Assembly (NCBI GenBank): GCA_947247005.1 | Contig: OX365947.1 | Span: 32,568,760 to 32,632,759 of the forward strand | From: Spisula solida | Taxonomy: Eukaryota > Mollusca > Bivalvia > Venerida > Mactridae | DNA: 64,000 nt | Direction: 5' to 3' | Shown here: in pieces, positions 1 through 10,719 of the stretch | How positions within the stretch are numbered: position 1 is the stretch's first letter | Layout: every line of letters starts with the position of its first letter | Position numbers and translations under genes: made by a program | The notes under the pieces: model-generated | Told to the model about the DNA's origin: nothing | Seen by the model: the letters and a program-made list of their open reading frames with translations, nothing else | The model's database searches: none

Positions 1-330
1 CTGGGCGGATGCCACCAATTTGTTTCCGTAGAATAACTTCAGTAAGGCATGAGATATAATTATGAAGCTTGCTGTGTAGGTAGCTAGTGTGTCAACATTG
101 CTTTGGATTGAAAGTGGACCTAGTGGGGGTTAAGGTCACTGTTACTAAAAAGAGAAAAACTGTTTCCACTCAATAACTTTTAGTTCGAAATATTTTGGAA
201 CTTGCTGTGTATGTAGCTTGTATGAAAATGCCGCTTGGATTGAACATAGGCCTCTGTCACAAAACAGCATCCATTTGTGCCAAATTATGTTTGGCTGAAA
301 TAAAAATGTGGTTTTCATGGCATAACCATG
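1..330 (+). repeat. Degenerate dispersed bivalve repeat at window edge
   Basis: It carries phrases shared with the copies at 10076-10345 and 47288-47510: TTTCCGT..AATAACTT, a GAAGCTTGCTGTGTA segment and AAGGTCACTGTTACT. It is cut by the window edge and too diverged to define ends. Confidence 0.45.
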
Positions 331-453
331 TCTTGTTTCAGAATTTGGGGATGGGGCCAGCCCTTTAATTAGGTGAAAACTATTGGTATCTGGGTAACAT
401 GGGGAACTGAGGATAGAGGAAGGGACAAGTTGTTTAGGGAACTTTTCTTTGGA

Positions 454-474
454 ACCCCCCCCCCCCCCCCCCCC
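454..474 (+). repeat. Poly-C homopolymer
   Basis: A run of about 18-20 cytosines lies in intronic sequence roughly 100 bp before the first visible exon. Its length is likely to vary between individuals and between sequencing reads. Confidence 0.9.
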
Positions 475-572
475 TATTTAGTAAAAAAAGTGAGTCAGGA
501 TGTTGATGCTATTTATACACACCTACTATGTAAAGACAGTTTGAAGGATTTATATGTTTTCTATTGTTTCAG

Positions 573-3500
573 GAATCGCAGACATCACAAGATGTATGTC
601 AGCAGTTGTCTGTGATGCAGCTTACCCCACAGTCCTCGCTAGATAGTGCCGGAGCCAGTGGCGACAGTAACGTGGCCCAGCAACAGTCACAGATGATCAA
701 TCAAAATCTACCAATGCAGCAGACAGCGTTTGTTCCTAATCAGATGTCTGGTGGTCAAACACAGGTGTGGTCACTTAATATGCTCCTATCAATAGTTTTC
801 CCCCAAGAAACGGGCAGTAGTCTATATTGTATAATTTGACCTTTCTTAACTCTTTACAAAGCTCAGTATTTCAATCTGTTGTCCTGTACCAAGATTGTGT
901 GTATGTTGGTCTGTCCAATTCTTAAGGGAAAAGTCTCTATAGCCATTGGTCAGGTTTTATACAAACATCACAAAATGTTTAGTACCAAGCCTTAGCTACT
1001 TGTGCATATCGCAAGCTTAGAATTAGAAGGTTGTAAGTACTCATGCATATTTGAAATCTGCATCTCAAGGCGCTTCTTATGAGTCTATTTTTTTGAAAAT
1101 CGGAAGTGGACACGTTGACCAAACTGAAGTTTAAAAAGCTTGTTTTTCCATAAGTAAAGAGTAGTTTTTAGACACTGTTTTGTTTTCTCAAAATATTGAT
1201 TTTGTACTTACGACTCTCTAATTCTAAGCCAGCGATATAATAGTGTCGTAGGTAGGATCATTTTCAGTGAGTAATTGCCCTTAGAGTTGTCATTCATATT
1301 TTTGTCTGCCCTATTCCTTTGTAAATATTGATTGGTTACCTGTGCGGGCAGTACCTGGGGTATTGATTGCCTTGTTGTAAAACATGTTGCCATGATTGAC
1401 GTTAAGTTTATATTTTGTAGGCTGTTTATTATCAAGGATCACCAACTGTGCAGGGACAAGCTATGGTCAGGTATATGTGCCCATATAATGTGCCAAACCA
1501 GGGTGTGCAGACACCCCAGGGATATACACCCATGCAATCTGTACCAATGGACAGTGGTGGTCAGAATCAACAGTACCCCACCCAGTATTGTCAACAATTT
1601 GTTCCTGGTTACCAAGGCAACCAAATGTATTCAATGACCTCTCAAGGTCAAGCAATGGGTCTTGAACAAGGTGATGTAAATTATCAGTGTGGATATAGTG
1701 TAACTAGCCCTGTCGAGGGACAGAACAATAATAGTTATAGTTATCCAGTTCCCTTCAGTCAACAGCAGACAGTTGTCACGCCAAATCAATCTCAGATGTA
1801 CTATACAGTGAGAAATCAGCAATCAAATCCTGCAGTCGTTCCGCAGGGCTATGTGTATAGTGGCCAACAAGGCACATCATATCAAAGCAACACCCCTCCT
1901 AGTCAAAATAACTCCACGGTGACTCCAAATCTTCATTTAAACACTGTAACTCAACCTGTTAACATGAGTGCTGTGAACAATATAAGTGTAGCCCAGCAGC
2001 AGCAACAACAGCAGCAGCAGACCCCTGGTGTCGTGCAGGGGTCCAGTGTCAACCCTGGTGTCGTGCAGGGATCAAGTGTCAACCCTGGTGTTGTGCAGGG
2101 TTCCAGTGTCAACCCTGGTGTCGTGCAGGGGTCAGGTGTCAACCCTGGACAGAATACACAGTATATCTCATCATTTCAGTCGTCGTATCCCATTATGCAT
2201 CACACATCCAAGTTTCACCAACCACAATCATTCTCCTCCCCCGTTCGGCACATGAATCCACAAATTGTTCCAATTCATGGCTTACAAATGCAAGGTCAGC
2301 CAAACCAGGTCGCCCAAACGTTCCATGGAGTCTACAGACCCAATATGCAAATACCTATGCAGATGCATCACCCACAGCAACAGCAACAACAACAACACCC
2401 AACCCAACTACAACAACAGCAACAAGCACAGCAGCAGTTGTTAGTGACTGCCGTCAGTAAGTCTCAGCCATCGTCGTCACAACATGTAACGGTCAGTGCT
2501 AAAGGTTTGTCTTATGATACAAGTAGTAGTGCAGGAAATACGGATAGCAATGGAGGACATCATGACAGTACAGATACCGCTCCTTCTACTATAGCTGATC
2601 AGATGGCGAATGTTGCCTTCAGGCCACAAATGCCTAACCAAGGTGGGTTATATTTAGTGTTTTGTTAGGGCTGAAGGCTTAATAATGTTGTAAGACTGAA
2701 GTTGTTTATACAATGTTTACTCCTAAACTAAGGTTGTCATGATACATTGCATGTTTTACAGACAGGCAGAATTGAAGATTTTGTTTTACACAACATGTAG
2801 TAATATGCTGTATTGTATTGTATTGTATAGTGAAACATGTACTGACCTAGTGAATGTAATGTATTACAGAAGTACGAGTACAGTATCAGCCCAACAGACC
2901 TCAGGTACAAACTGTGCAATTCCCTCATCCACAAACACCAACAAACAGAAGGTAAATCACTTACTATATTCCATACATAGATCTTAACATCATCAAGAGT
3001 TACCTCCCTTGTTTGTACTTGCAAAATTTTCATGTAAGATATTTTTGGTTACCCCCCTTGTCTTTTCTTGCAATATTTTCATGTTAGATATTTTATAGCT
3101 CACCTGAGTATGAAGCATTCCTGGTGAGCTTTTAGATCATTCACTGTCTGTTATACTTACTATGATCTCATGTATACTCTTTACACTCAAGAGGTCACCA
3201 TTATGATTTAATAACATTTTTTTTCAATAATATCTAAACCAAGTTTAATGATGGGTCATCTAGTGTAAGAAACATCCTATGGTCACATTTAGTTTTGATA
3301 AAATCTGTATGAAACCATGTCATAAAATCTGTATGAAACCATGTCATAAAATCTGTATGAAACCTTGTCATAAAATCTGTATGAAACCTTGTCATAAAAT
3401 CTGTATGAAACCTTGTCACAGGGATTTGCTTGATGGGTGTGTGCAAATGGCACCAAAACAAGACTTGCGACTCATTTCAGGATTGGGCATTATGCCTTAG

Positions 3501-6500
3501 TAGGACCCCTAAAAAGTAGATCGTTCTCACTTTTAAACTAAAACTTACATTTGCTTCACTTTGAGGGAGACAACTCTTTTTATTTAAGTGACTATGTATA
3601 GACCATTGTTATTTCTCTTAACTTTTGTATACCATTCACAGGTTTTCATTTTTGCAATTTTGTAAATCACTTTCTTCTTTCTTACCCCACCCACTTGTGC
3701 TTCACAAATTTTGTGTAGTGTAGTTATATTACAAGACAGAAATGATAAAAGGTACAGCTCAAATTGAAGGGTTGTCGCATAAACTGTTATTCCTCTTATT
3801 ATTAAGATGCTTCGGGAAATTGGGGCCTTACTAAACTTTATTCAGGTTGTTTGCGTACAAGATAAACTTGAAATACAAAACATTTTAATCAATGAAAGCG
3901 GATTTGAGGAATTCATAATTAGACCATGTTTTGTCTTTCTGATTTTACACTCACTACATTTAATTGCACAATGGTAATCATCCATCACTTAGTTGATTGC
4001 TTTTTATGGTTGCTTTTTATGATTACATGTACATGTATATATTAAATCAGAAATCTTTTTATTTCTTAAAATTTAAAAAAAAATTGGCATTTTTATTCTA
4101 CTTGCTTTCATATGTTGTATTCTTTACCTTTAACCTATGAGCACTCAGTTTTCACATATCTGTAATTTGTGACAAGTATACCATATAATATACTTTATAA
4201 ATGCTCTCATTAAAAAGTGGTATATTTTTGTTGAGGATGGAGCATTTATTTGTAGATATATGGTAGTGGTGTAAAGGACAAGTTTCATTCATGGCTTAAT
4301 TTGTAATTTGGAGTTTTATCAAAGTATAAAAACGCATGTTCCTATAAATTTGTCCTATAATTCTTATAAACTTACACTTTCTTTCAAAAAAATAAGCATA
4401 CTTATCCCAATTTCCCTCCTAATATGTCGAAAATGTCATGTTTTACATAAGCAAAAAATGTCATGTGTAGCCATTTTCAGGGCTTTTCATGACATAAAAC
4501 CTTTCCAAAAACAACAATGACATTCTTGCTACACTTTGATATTTTGTATGTGTATGAAATAATTGCAGAACACAGGTTACGTAAAAACATAAAAGTGTAT
4601 CACGACTGGCATCATGGTTTTTCAGAAGATTTTACATCATTATTATTCGTGAAAATGATAAAAAATGATATTTTCGGCTGAACATGACAATCATATTCTT
4701 TGTAGTTTTGTCAACAGATTACAACAGAAATCTGGATATGTATGCAAAATGTTAACAAGGAAATGTTCAGTTATTTGAATTATAGGACAGATTTATAGGA
4801 ACATGCATTTTTATTTTTTGAAAATCACAGGGCTAAATTAAGCCATTTGTTAACCTTGTCCTTTAGCTTAATGTTGGCAAGATCTTATATTTCTTCATCT
4901 GGCCTCAGTTTTCTTCAACAATATCCTTTAAAAAGTGCCTTTAAAAGATGTAGTGATGGATTTTTTGGAAAACTGCATGACATTAAAGAAATTTTCAATT
5001 GGGAAGGGGCCTTTTATAGGTCTCTATTATATAAGGAGAAAATCCCCTGAAATGGATCATGATTGTTTCCAGGATGCTAATCAACATGTTTAACTAATGG
5101 AATCATTTCTCAGAGTTGTAGACATTACTGTGAAAACCCTTATTTCATTGAATTTCTGTATTTTGCATTTTAAAGCAGTATTATAATATTGGAAATTGAA
5201 AGTTGGAATTTTCTCATTGGTTTGAAAGAAAATTGAAGCCAGTTTATCTTATCTTTGCTACGTATGATTTTATTCTCAGTCAAATTTGCTCTCAAGAATG
5301 ATGTTCTATAAATATGTTAAAAAATGAAAAACAAATAACAATGAAACTTTAAAGGCAAAAAATTACAATGCTCTATTGTTATGCTCAAAACAGAGGACTT
5401 TTTATACAACCATAATTTTACATGTAGTATATACATGCAGTTATTGACTATAATGCATTATGTTAATATTGGGTGAACTAAAGACTATGAACTATTTTTA
5501 TGCCCCCCTATCGATAGATGGGGAGGCATATAGTGATTCACCTGTCCGTCCGTTCGTTCGTCCGTCCATCCATCCGTCCGTCCGTCCGTTCGTCCGTCCG
5601 TCCGTCCTTCCTGGTTAACCCAAATTGACCGTTTCTTCTAGCATTAATATGGCTTGCTACAAAGCTTTCATACTTGCATGGATGTTGTGTATGAACACTC
5701 TCCACACGCCAGTATCACCTAACCCCATTTTGACCTTCACCTTACCTAATTTTGGACTTAGACTTATTTATGGACAAGGCTTCCACAGGGGGCATAAGCG
5801 TTTATTGAACGCAGTCTTGTTCCTTTTGAGAGCAAATTGTGTCTGACTTCTTGTTGTACTTGTAGTGTGTTATTATGCTGTATATTTTCTGTTTATTTTC
5901 CCCAGTAGTCCCACGACACCAAAACCTCAGAGAACCAAAAAACTTGGGAGTAGAGATAGTCAACATTCAGAAACATCTGAGTCAGGTAGTAAACAATAAT
6001 GTACATTTTCTGTCATATCATGTATGTCTTCATCTCATAGCCAGGTGGTTTAATTTAACAGGGTTCCCACGGTCAGGAAAAAAAATCAAGGTCAGGGAAT
6101 TTTGGAATTAGTCAGGGAAATCTGAAAATTTGGCAAAAGTCAGGGAATTCTTTATTATAACTGTTGATAAGTGTCAATTCCTGTGAAGGCAATAACAAAA
6201 AAGACATCAAAAAATTTCTCGCTCGCTTTGCTCACTTATATCTATGCTAAATTATTAAAACTTATTGTCAATTGTCAGTCCTAAAACTGTTGCTTTACAA
6301 ATCATTTGTCGCATAAGCAAATATAGTTTCCTTTTCTCTATTTTGATTGCCATATTTTGCCCAAACTAACAGAGGCTTTGGTGTCCAGTTGCTCTAAAAA
6401 GTCAGTGAAAATTGCTTTTTGGTTAGTGAAAAGTCAGGGAATTTAGTGTTAGAATATTTGTGGGAACCCTGTTTTAGTACAGTTCAAGGTCCTCCCTAAA

Positions 6501-9369
6501 CACACTGAAGGTCAGGCATAACCTGCCTCCTACATGTTTGCATAAAGGAATTGATTAACAAATACTATCCAACATGATCTCAGAGACTCAGCCAAGTTCT
6601 TAATATACACTCCACAAACAAGAACTAAGAATACAGTGAAAAAAGGCATTTTGACAAATGCACAGCCGCCCTGTGGAACAGTCTGCCGGGAGAAATAAGA
6701 CTCATTGACTCTCTGGAATTTTTAAGTCAGATATTTTTTGCCATGGTTATTGCCCTTTGTGTGACGTATACATTTTTGTGTCAGAAGCCCATCTAGTTTA
6801 ATACTCAGTTAATAATAAGATTATGCTTTGCTATAACTACTCTGAAAAATATTTTATTAAGATATGAATAAACTTAGATGATCTATTAGCTGCTGACTTT
6901 ATTACATATAATTTTAGTATTTTGCTTGATTTGTATTTTCCTTGTTTACTTTGCTTTCTATTGTGAATTTATAGTGATTACATATGCTTTTATTGTTCCC
7001 CATTACTTAATCTATTTTTTATTTATTTTAAGCAGCGCCAATGTTGTTCTCATTTCCTTGATTCACAGGGTCCATCTCTGTTGCATGAGAATTGGATGCT
7101 TGGCGAGTGTCTGTGAGAGTAAACTTTGGCTCAACAGGCATCTGTTTCTTCACGTGATTCCCATAGACTACCGACAGGCACACAATTCATGTGTGACTGA
7201 GATTGGATCCTGTAGTTATTGGTAGAAACATCTGGGTACTGTTTTATCAAAGCACTTATGAAAATCTTACAGTTACACCCAAATTTAAATTCTTTAGGAT
7301 TCTTTAACAACTGCAAATTGGTGACAGATATGGTTTGTTGGAGTTCCTTGTCTGAATCATTATTATCATTGCAGTTCCATGTACCACACTAAGTCTTTAT
7401 AAATGTAAGCAAATTATGCCGAGCATGGCCTTTATTTGCCAGTCAGTTTTATGCTGAAATATTACAGGCATATATGTGTGTCCCCACCCGGATTGGAACC
7501 CGGGTCGCCAGATTAGATGGCGAGCGCACTAACCATTGAGCTACGAAGCCACATTTTAAAGAATTTAAATTTAATTGTAAGTTTACGATTTCCATAAGTG
7601 CTTTGATAAAACAGTACGCTGTTGTCAGAATCCTGTGTAAAAGTATATATTGAGTAGAATATTTTATCATTAATTTGGAGATTTAGTGCTTTTGCTCCGT
7701 TTGTTATTATTTATATCATGTAGCCATACCTGTGTTAGTGATCACCTGTATTGAAGAACAACCTGTCTTAAACAGTCAATACAATTAAAGTATATTCAGA
7801 TCACCATGATTTACCTGTATTAAAAAACCACCTGCTGTAAATACCCGGTAGTCACATTTCATGTGTCTCATCATGTGACATGACTGACTGTATAAGACAG
7901 GCTTGTCTATAGGTCATCTTAACCTTTGTGTCATTGTTATACAAACTAAGTATTCTAGGTATAAGATATTAAATAAGTTACTAGCTCAGTTTATCATGAC
8001 ATTGAATCTTGTTGCTCTGTATTATAGCTGTTGGAGCATCAATATTTAGCGCCGGAGAGCTGTAAGGGCTTATCAGTTGATGAAATAAAAAGGCTGATGG
8101 AGCTCTTACTGCTCTCAATGGGTTATTTTTACTAGTTGGGTTTACTTGCAACTGATAAGCATCCTTGCCATTGACTTATGAAAATTCATTCATTTTATTA
8201 AAATTTTTATATAAAGTTCTGAATAATGATAACAATAATGAAGACTTTGTTTTACGAGGAAACTCATTGAATATAGTCTATATTTTCTGTCAAGTAGTTA
8301 ATGCGATTTGATCAGCAACACATTCCTACTGAGATACAGGAAAACTTCACAAAATAGATCACTTCATTAAGATCACTTCATTAAGATCAGCTCATTCAAT
8401 GTCACTATTGTGTGCTTTACTTGACATTATAATTAGAATCAGGTTAAAAGGAGCAATTTTCAAGGAGTTACTCTAAAATATGAAATAGAGTAGTGGAATG
8501 GAGTGTAAGGGTAAAAATCTAAATCAAGTTCAATATAGGTACATCAGGTGTCAAATATGTAGTCATTCAGTCAATATATTTCCTGTACTGGGGCTAAGTT
8601 TGGACATTGATTAGGATACCAAATAATTATGTGCATCATACATACATACCAAATATATAACTTTTAAATGCTGAAACTTGTGTGCCTTTAACCATTTACT
8701 CCATACTACCCTATTCATGATAAGACATAATTTTGCATCATTGATATTTCATGGTGGACAAAACATCCATTGTCCATTTAGTTTTGCTGACTATAATGGC
8801 TCATGGCTGTGTTATAATAATTATACTAGAATTCTGAAAGTAAGTTATGCTACACTGTACGCTTAGCTTACAAAATCAATGATTGCGATTTTGTAAAATG
8901 AGCTAGTAGCGGGGATTTTGTCTATATCACCTTTCCATGAAAAGACAATATCATTGAGTAAACGAATGGTTGAATAAAACTACAACTAGCAACTTCTAAA
9001 TGGTCTACATTTGATTGCATACCTCACAATTTTAATTTTGTTTATCTTGTATTTTCAGCCAATGGCAATGGTCAAGTTATCATGAGCAACGTTTTGGAGG
9101 TATGTGATCTACCACCATATGGACTGAGATCTGACTATGAGAATGTTCTAAATAAACTTATAGCAGCGGGAGCTGATATTCGCTTGTCGACATCGGAAGG
9201 ATGGTTACATCTACGTGACATGAACTCCAATAACCAAACCATATCATTACCTATACAGGTGTTGGCTGTGTTTTCGGACTATGACGTGGCGTCACAGATT
9301 CTAAGTTCACATTCTAGTAGTAAATACAAGCTAAGAATGGTCAATAATATAGCTGATTCACATGTATAA
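573..9369 (+). CDS. R3H-domain RNA-binding protein (R3HDM/ARPP21/encore family), C-terminal 628 aa, partial
   Basis: Five exons join in frame: 573-764, 1421-2642, 2870-2951, 5906-5985 and 9059-9369 (stop TAA 9367-9369), each bounded by AG/GT. The product is Q/N/P/S-rich and disordered (polyQ tracts, a 10-residue repeat), then ends in a folded block of about 100 residues with VLEVCDLPPYG, a KLIAAGADIR segment and a final YKLRMVNN. From family knowledge this matches the conserved C-terminal module of R3HDM1, R3HDM2 and ARPP21 (VLEV-DLP ... AGAKI ... FKLRM). Those proteins carry an N-terminal R3H plus SUZ region that binds single-stranded RNA and influences mRNA stability. Those exons must lie upstream of base 1, so the start is not visible. 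The exact paralogue cannot be decided from this end alone. The family call is fairly sure; extra alternative exons in the long introns are possible. Confidence 0.85.
765..1420 (+). other. Intron of the R3HDM-like gene
   Basis: It starts GTGTGG after CACAG and ends TATTTTGTAG. It is AT-rich and I see no conserved element or coding stretch inside it. Confidence 0.75.
1993..2021 (+). repeat. In-frame CAG/CAA tract (polyQ 1)
   Basis: A run of mixed CAG and CAA codons in the large second visible exon encodes about nine glutamines just before the 30-bp repeat. Mixed codons make it less slippage-prone than a pure CAG array. Confidence 0.9.
2022..2150 (+). repeat. 30-bp coding minisatellite (about 4 copies)
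   Basis: Four near-identical 30-bp units encode the 10-residue unit NPGVVQGSSV, the last with GSGV. Differences are single bases, so the array is recent or homogenised. The period is a multiple of three, so copy-number change keeps the reading frame of the R3HDM-like protein. Confidence 0.92.
2373..2436 (+). repeat. In-frame CAA/CAG tracts (polyQ 2)
   Basis: Glutamine runs split by HPTQL encode a low-complexity patch of the type common in RNA-granule proteins. It lies in the same exon as the first polyQ tract. Confidence 0.88.
3299..3418 (+). repeat. 24-bp tandem repeat, 5 copies
   Basis: The unit TAAAATCTGTATGAAACC plus ATGTCA or TTGTCA occurs five times at 3299, 3323, 3347, 3371 and 3395. 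The first two copies have CATG and the last three CTTG. The period is a multiple of three, so short frames stay open across it on both strands; that is not evidence of coding. Confidence 0.95.
4270..4868. mobile_element. Fold-back element with about 150-bp inverted arms
   Basis: The left arm starts AAGGACAAGTTTCATTCATG and contains GCATGTTCCTATAAATTTG. The right arm is its reverse complement, ending CCTTGTCCTTTAGC. The middle has no coding potential. A third arm of the same family is at 63855-64000, so it is dispersed. It looks like a non-autonomous DNA transposon; superfamily not assignable. Confidence 0.75.
5500..5830 (+). mobile_element. Dispersed GTCCG repeat, copy 1
   Basis: It begins with a hairpin (TGCCCCCCTATCGATAG then ATGGGGAGGCATA), runs through a GTCC/GTTC tetranucleotide array at about 5545-5608, and ends near ACAAGGCTTCCACAGGGGGC and TGAACGCAGTCTTG. 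The same 3' region recurs at 15285-15535 and 24100-24315. It is non-coding. Confidence 0.7.
6058..6473. mobile_element. AGGGTTCCCAC inverted-repeat element
   Basis: The ends are ACAGGGTTCCCAC and GTGGGAACCCTGT. Inside, GTCAGGGAAT-like phrases repeat about five times. It has no open frame, so it is a non-autonomous DNA element. Confidence 0.72.
7236..7617. mobile_element. MITE with about 70-bp inverted ends carrying a tRNA-like segment
   Basis: The left end GTACTGTTTTATCAAAGCAC continues through AAATTTAAATTCTTTA; the right end is its reverse complement finishing GTGCTTTGATAAAACAGTAC. A related copy at 34001-34939 lacks about 170 bp that include the tRNA-like part, so that part was gained here or lost there. 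A further left end is at about 55865-55930. It sits in the last R3HDM-like intron. Confidence 0.75.
7479..7553 (-). pseudogene. tRNA-derived sequence (SINE-like head), degenerate
   Basis: Read on the minus strand it has a box A-like TAGCTCAATGGTTAGTG, a 6-bp anticodon-type stem TCGCCA/TGGCGA around TCTAATC, and a perfect T-arm CCGGG-TTCCAAT-CCGGG matching box B. The acceptor stem pairs poorly and position 33 is not T, so a functional tRNA is unlikely. It is probably a tRNA pseudogene or SINE head. Confidence 0.6.
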
Positions 9370-10075
9370 TGTGCGCATTTTTGATAAACTCTGATTGTGT
9401 TAATCGTTTAAACAAAATATTTTGTTGTATTTTTATATGAATCATAGTTTTACTGCATTTTATTTCTTTGAATGGTGAAAGTTATGAATGAAGAGGTTGA
9501 TGCTAGCAAGTGATTTAGAGAAAAATAATTATATGTTGTTTGTGTAATAACGTTAAAAATCTGTATTGGCTACAGTTATGTCTGTGCTTGTTTGAACCAT
9601 GTATGTATCATATTGTTGATCTATCAAGTTTATTTTTAGACCGGGGAATTCTATTTTAAGTAACGAGCCAAGAGTTACAAAAATCATAATTCTGCAGTTT
9701 CTGTCCTTGGAGGAAGAGTTTGAAACCCAGACAAGTTATATTGAGACCCTCGTTGACAACCAATGACTATATATACCGGTATCTGAAATACTGTAAAGAA
9801 CTGGTATGCAAACCATAACTCATGAAATTACATGTGATGAATACACGCTATTTGGGAAATAGAAATCTACTGTTCTAAAAATAAAACTGATGTGTTGCCT
9901 AATATTTCTGACATGCACTTAATTGTGGCATGCGGTACTGAATGAAATGCACACACAATGAAATGTGTTATAAAATGAAATGAAAGCGGTGATATTGATG
10001 TTTAGGTGACAATCACAGACATAAATGGTACCGACACTCCATTATTCAGCACACTGTTACCAACAATACACCCAC
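9370..10075 (+). other. 3' UTR of the R3HDM-like gene (probable)
   Basis: It is AT-rich and non-coding directly after the stop. The first AATAAA is at 9880-9885, giving a 3' UTR of about 500 nt. Further AATAAA signals at 13074-13079 and 13118-13123 would allow a form of about 3.7 kb, as long 3' UTRs are usual in this family. RNA 3' ends would settle it. Confidence 0.5.
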
Positions 10076-10345
10076 CTTTATTATGCCCCGCCCCCCCATC
10101 TTTGATGAGGGGTATATTGCTTTGCTCATGTTGGTCAGTCGGTAAACCAAATGGTTTCCGTTCAATAACTCAAGAACGCTTTGCCCTAGTATCCTTAAAC
10201 TTTACATGGAGGTTGGTCATCAACAGTAGATGACCCCTTTTGATTTTGAGTCAGTAGGTCAAAGGCCAAGATCTTTGTGACATTTACCATGTCTGACTAT
10301 TGGGCTGCTATGGGGGCATATGTGTTTTACAAACATCTCATGTTG
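10076..10345 (+). mobile_element. Dispersed GTCCG-type repeat, second family
   Basis: It starts TTATGCCCCGCCCCCC, then CATCTTTGATGAGGGGTA, TCAAGAACGCTT, AAACTTTACATGGA, and ends TATGGGGGCATATGTG. It aligns by eye with 47288-47510, which shares CCATCTTTGATGAGGG, CAAGAACGCTTG and ACTTTACATGGA. Confidence 0.65.
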
Positions 10346-10552
10346 TGATCTAAGTCACCTTTTGTAATATCACCGGCAATGTTTACACACACAGCTGCTT
10401 TAAACATGTTTTCTGAATTATTTGTCTCAACATTTTATTCCTCTGTTTCCAACATTTTGTAGAAATAAGTTTATTATTTATGTTCACCGTAGCTTGAGTA
10501 TCAATGTTATAACAGTGTCCAGCTTTATACTGTCAAAATCTGCAGTACTTCT

Positions 10553-10716
10553 CAGGGGTGTAGAAATGTTTTTCATGTAGCCAGTTAATCTTCAAAAGTA
10601 GGCGGTTGGTTTAAAATCTGACTTAAAGTAAAGAAGAAAATTACAAAAAGTAGCTGTCAAGCATGTTCAAATAGCCAGTGGAATTTACCACCTTCCAGCT
10701 CATTTCTACACCCCTG
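10553..10716. mobile_element. Short CAGGGGTGTAGAAATG inverted-repeat MITE
   Basis: The 164-bp element is bounded by CAGGGGTGTAGAAATG and CATTTCTACACCCCTG, a perfect 16-bp inverted repeat. CAGGG ends are typical of hAT elements, but a clear 8-bp target duplication is not visible. Confidence 0.75.
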
Positions 10717-10719
10717 ACT

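Larger units (their letters stand above)
2952..5905 (+). other. Intron of the R3HDM-like gene, repeat-rich
   Basis: Donor AAG/GTAAAT and acceptor CCCCAG bound it. Inside are a 24-bp tandem array, one arm of a CCCGAAGCATC fold-back family (3806-3829), a large fold-back element (4270-4868) and a GTCCGTCC-bearing dispersed repeat (5500-5830). I see no additional exon that keeps frame. Confidence 0.7.
5986..9058 (+). other. Last intron of the R3HDM-like gene
   Basis: Donor TCAG/GTAGTA and acceptor ATTTTCAG bound it. It hosts two transposon-like elements (6058-6473 and 7236-7617). The rest is AT-rich. A possible mini-exon at 8028-8061 breaks the reading frame and was rejected. Confidence 0.7.

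Noticed and set aside
7479..7553. Functional tRNA gene
   Set aside because: Acceptor stem mismatches, irregular D arm and lack of T33 argue for a tRNA-derived pseudogene or SINE head.
8028..8061. Mini-exon candidate in the last R3HDM-like intron (TATTATAG before, GTAAGG after)
   Set aside because: Its 34 bp would shift the frame into the last exon, which joins correctly without it.
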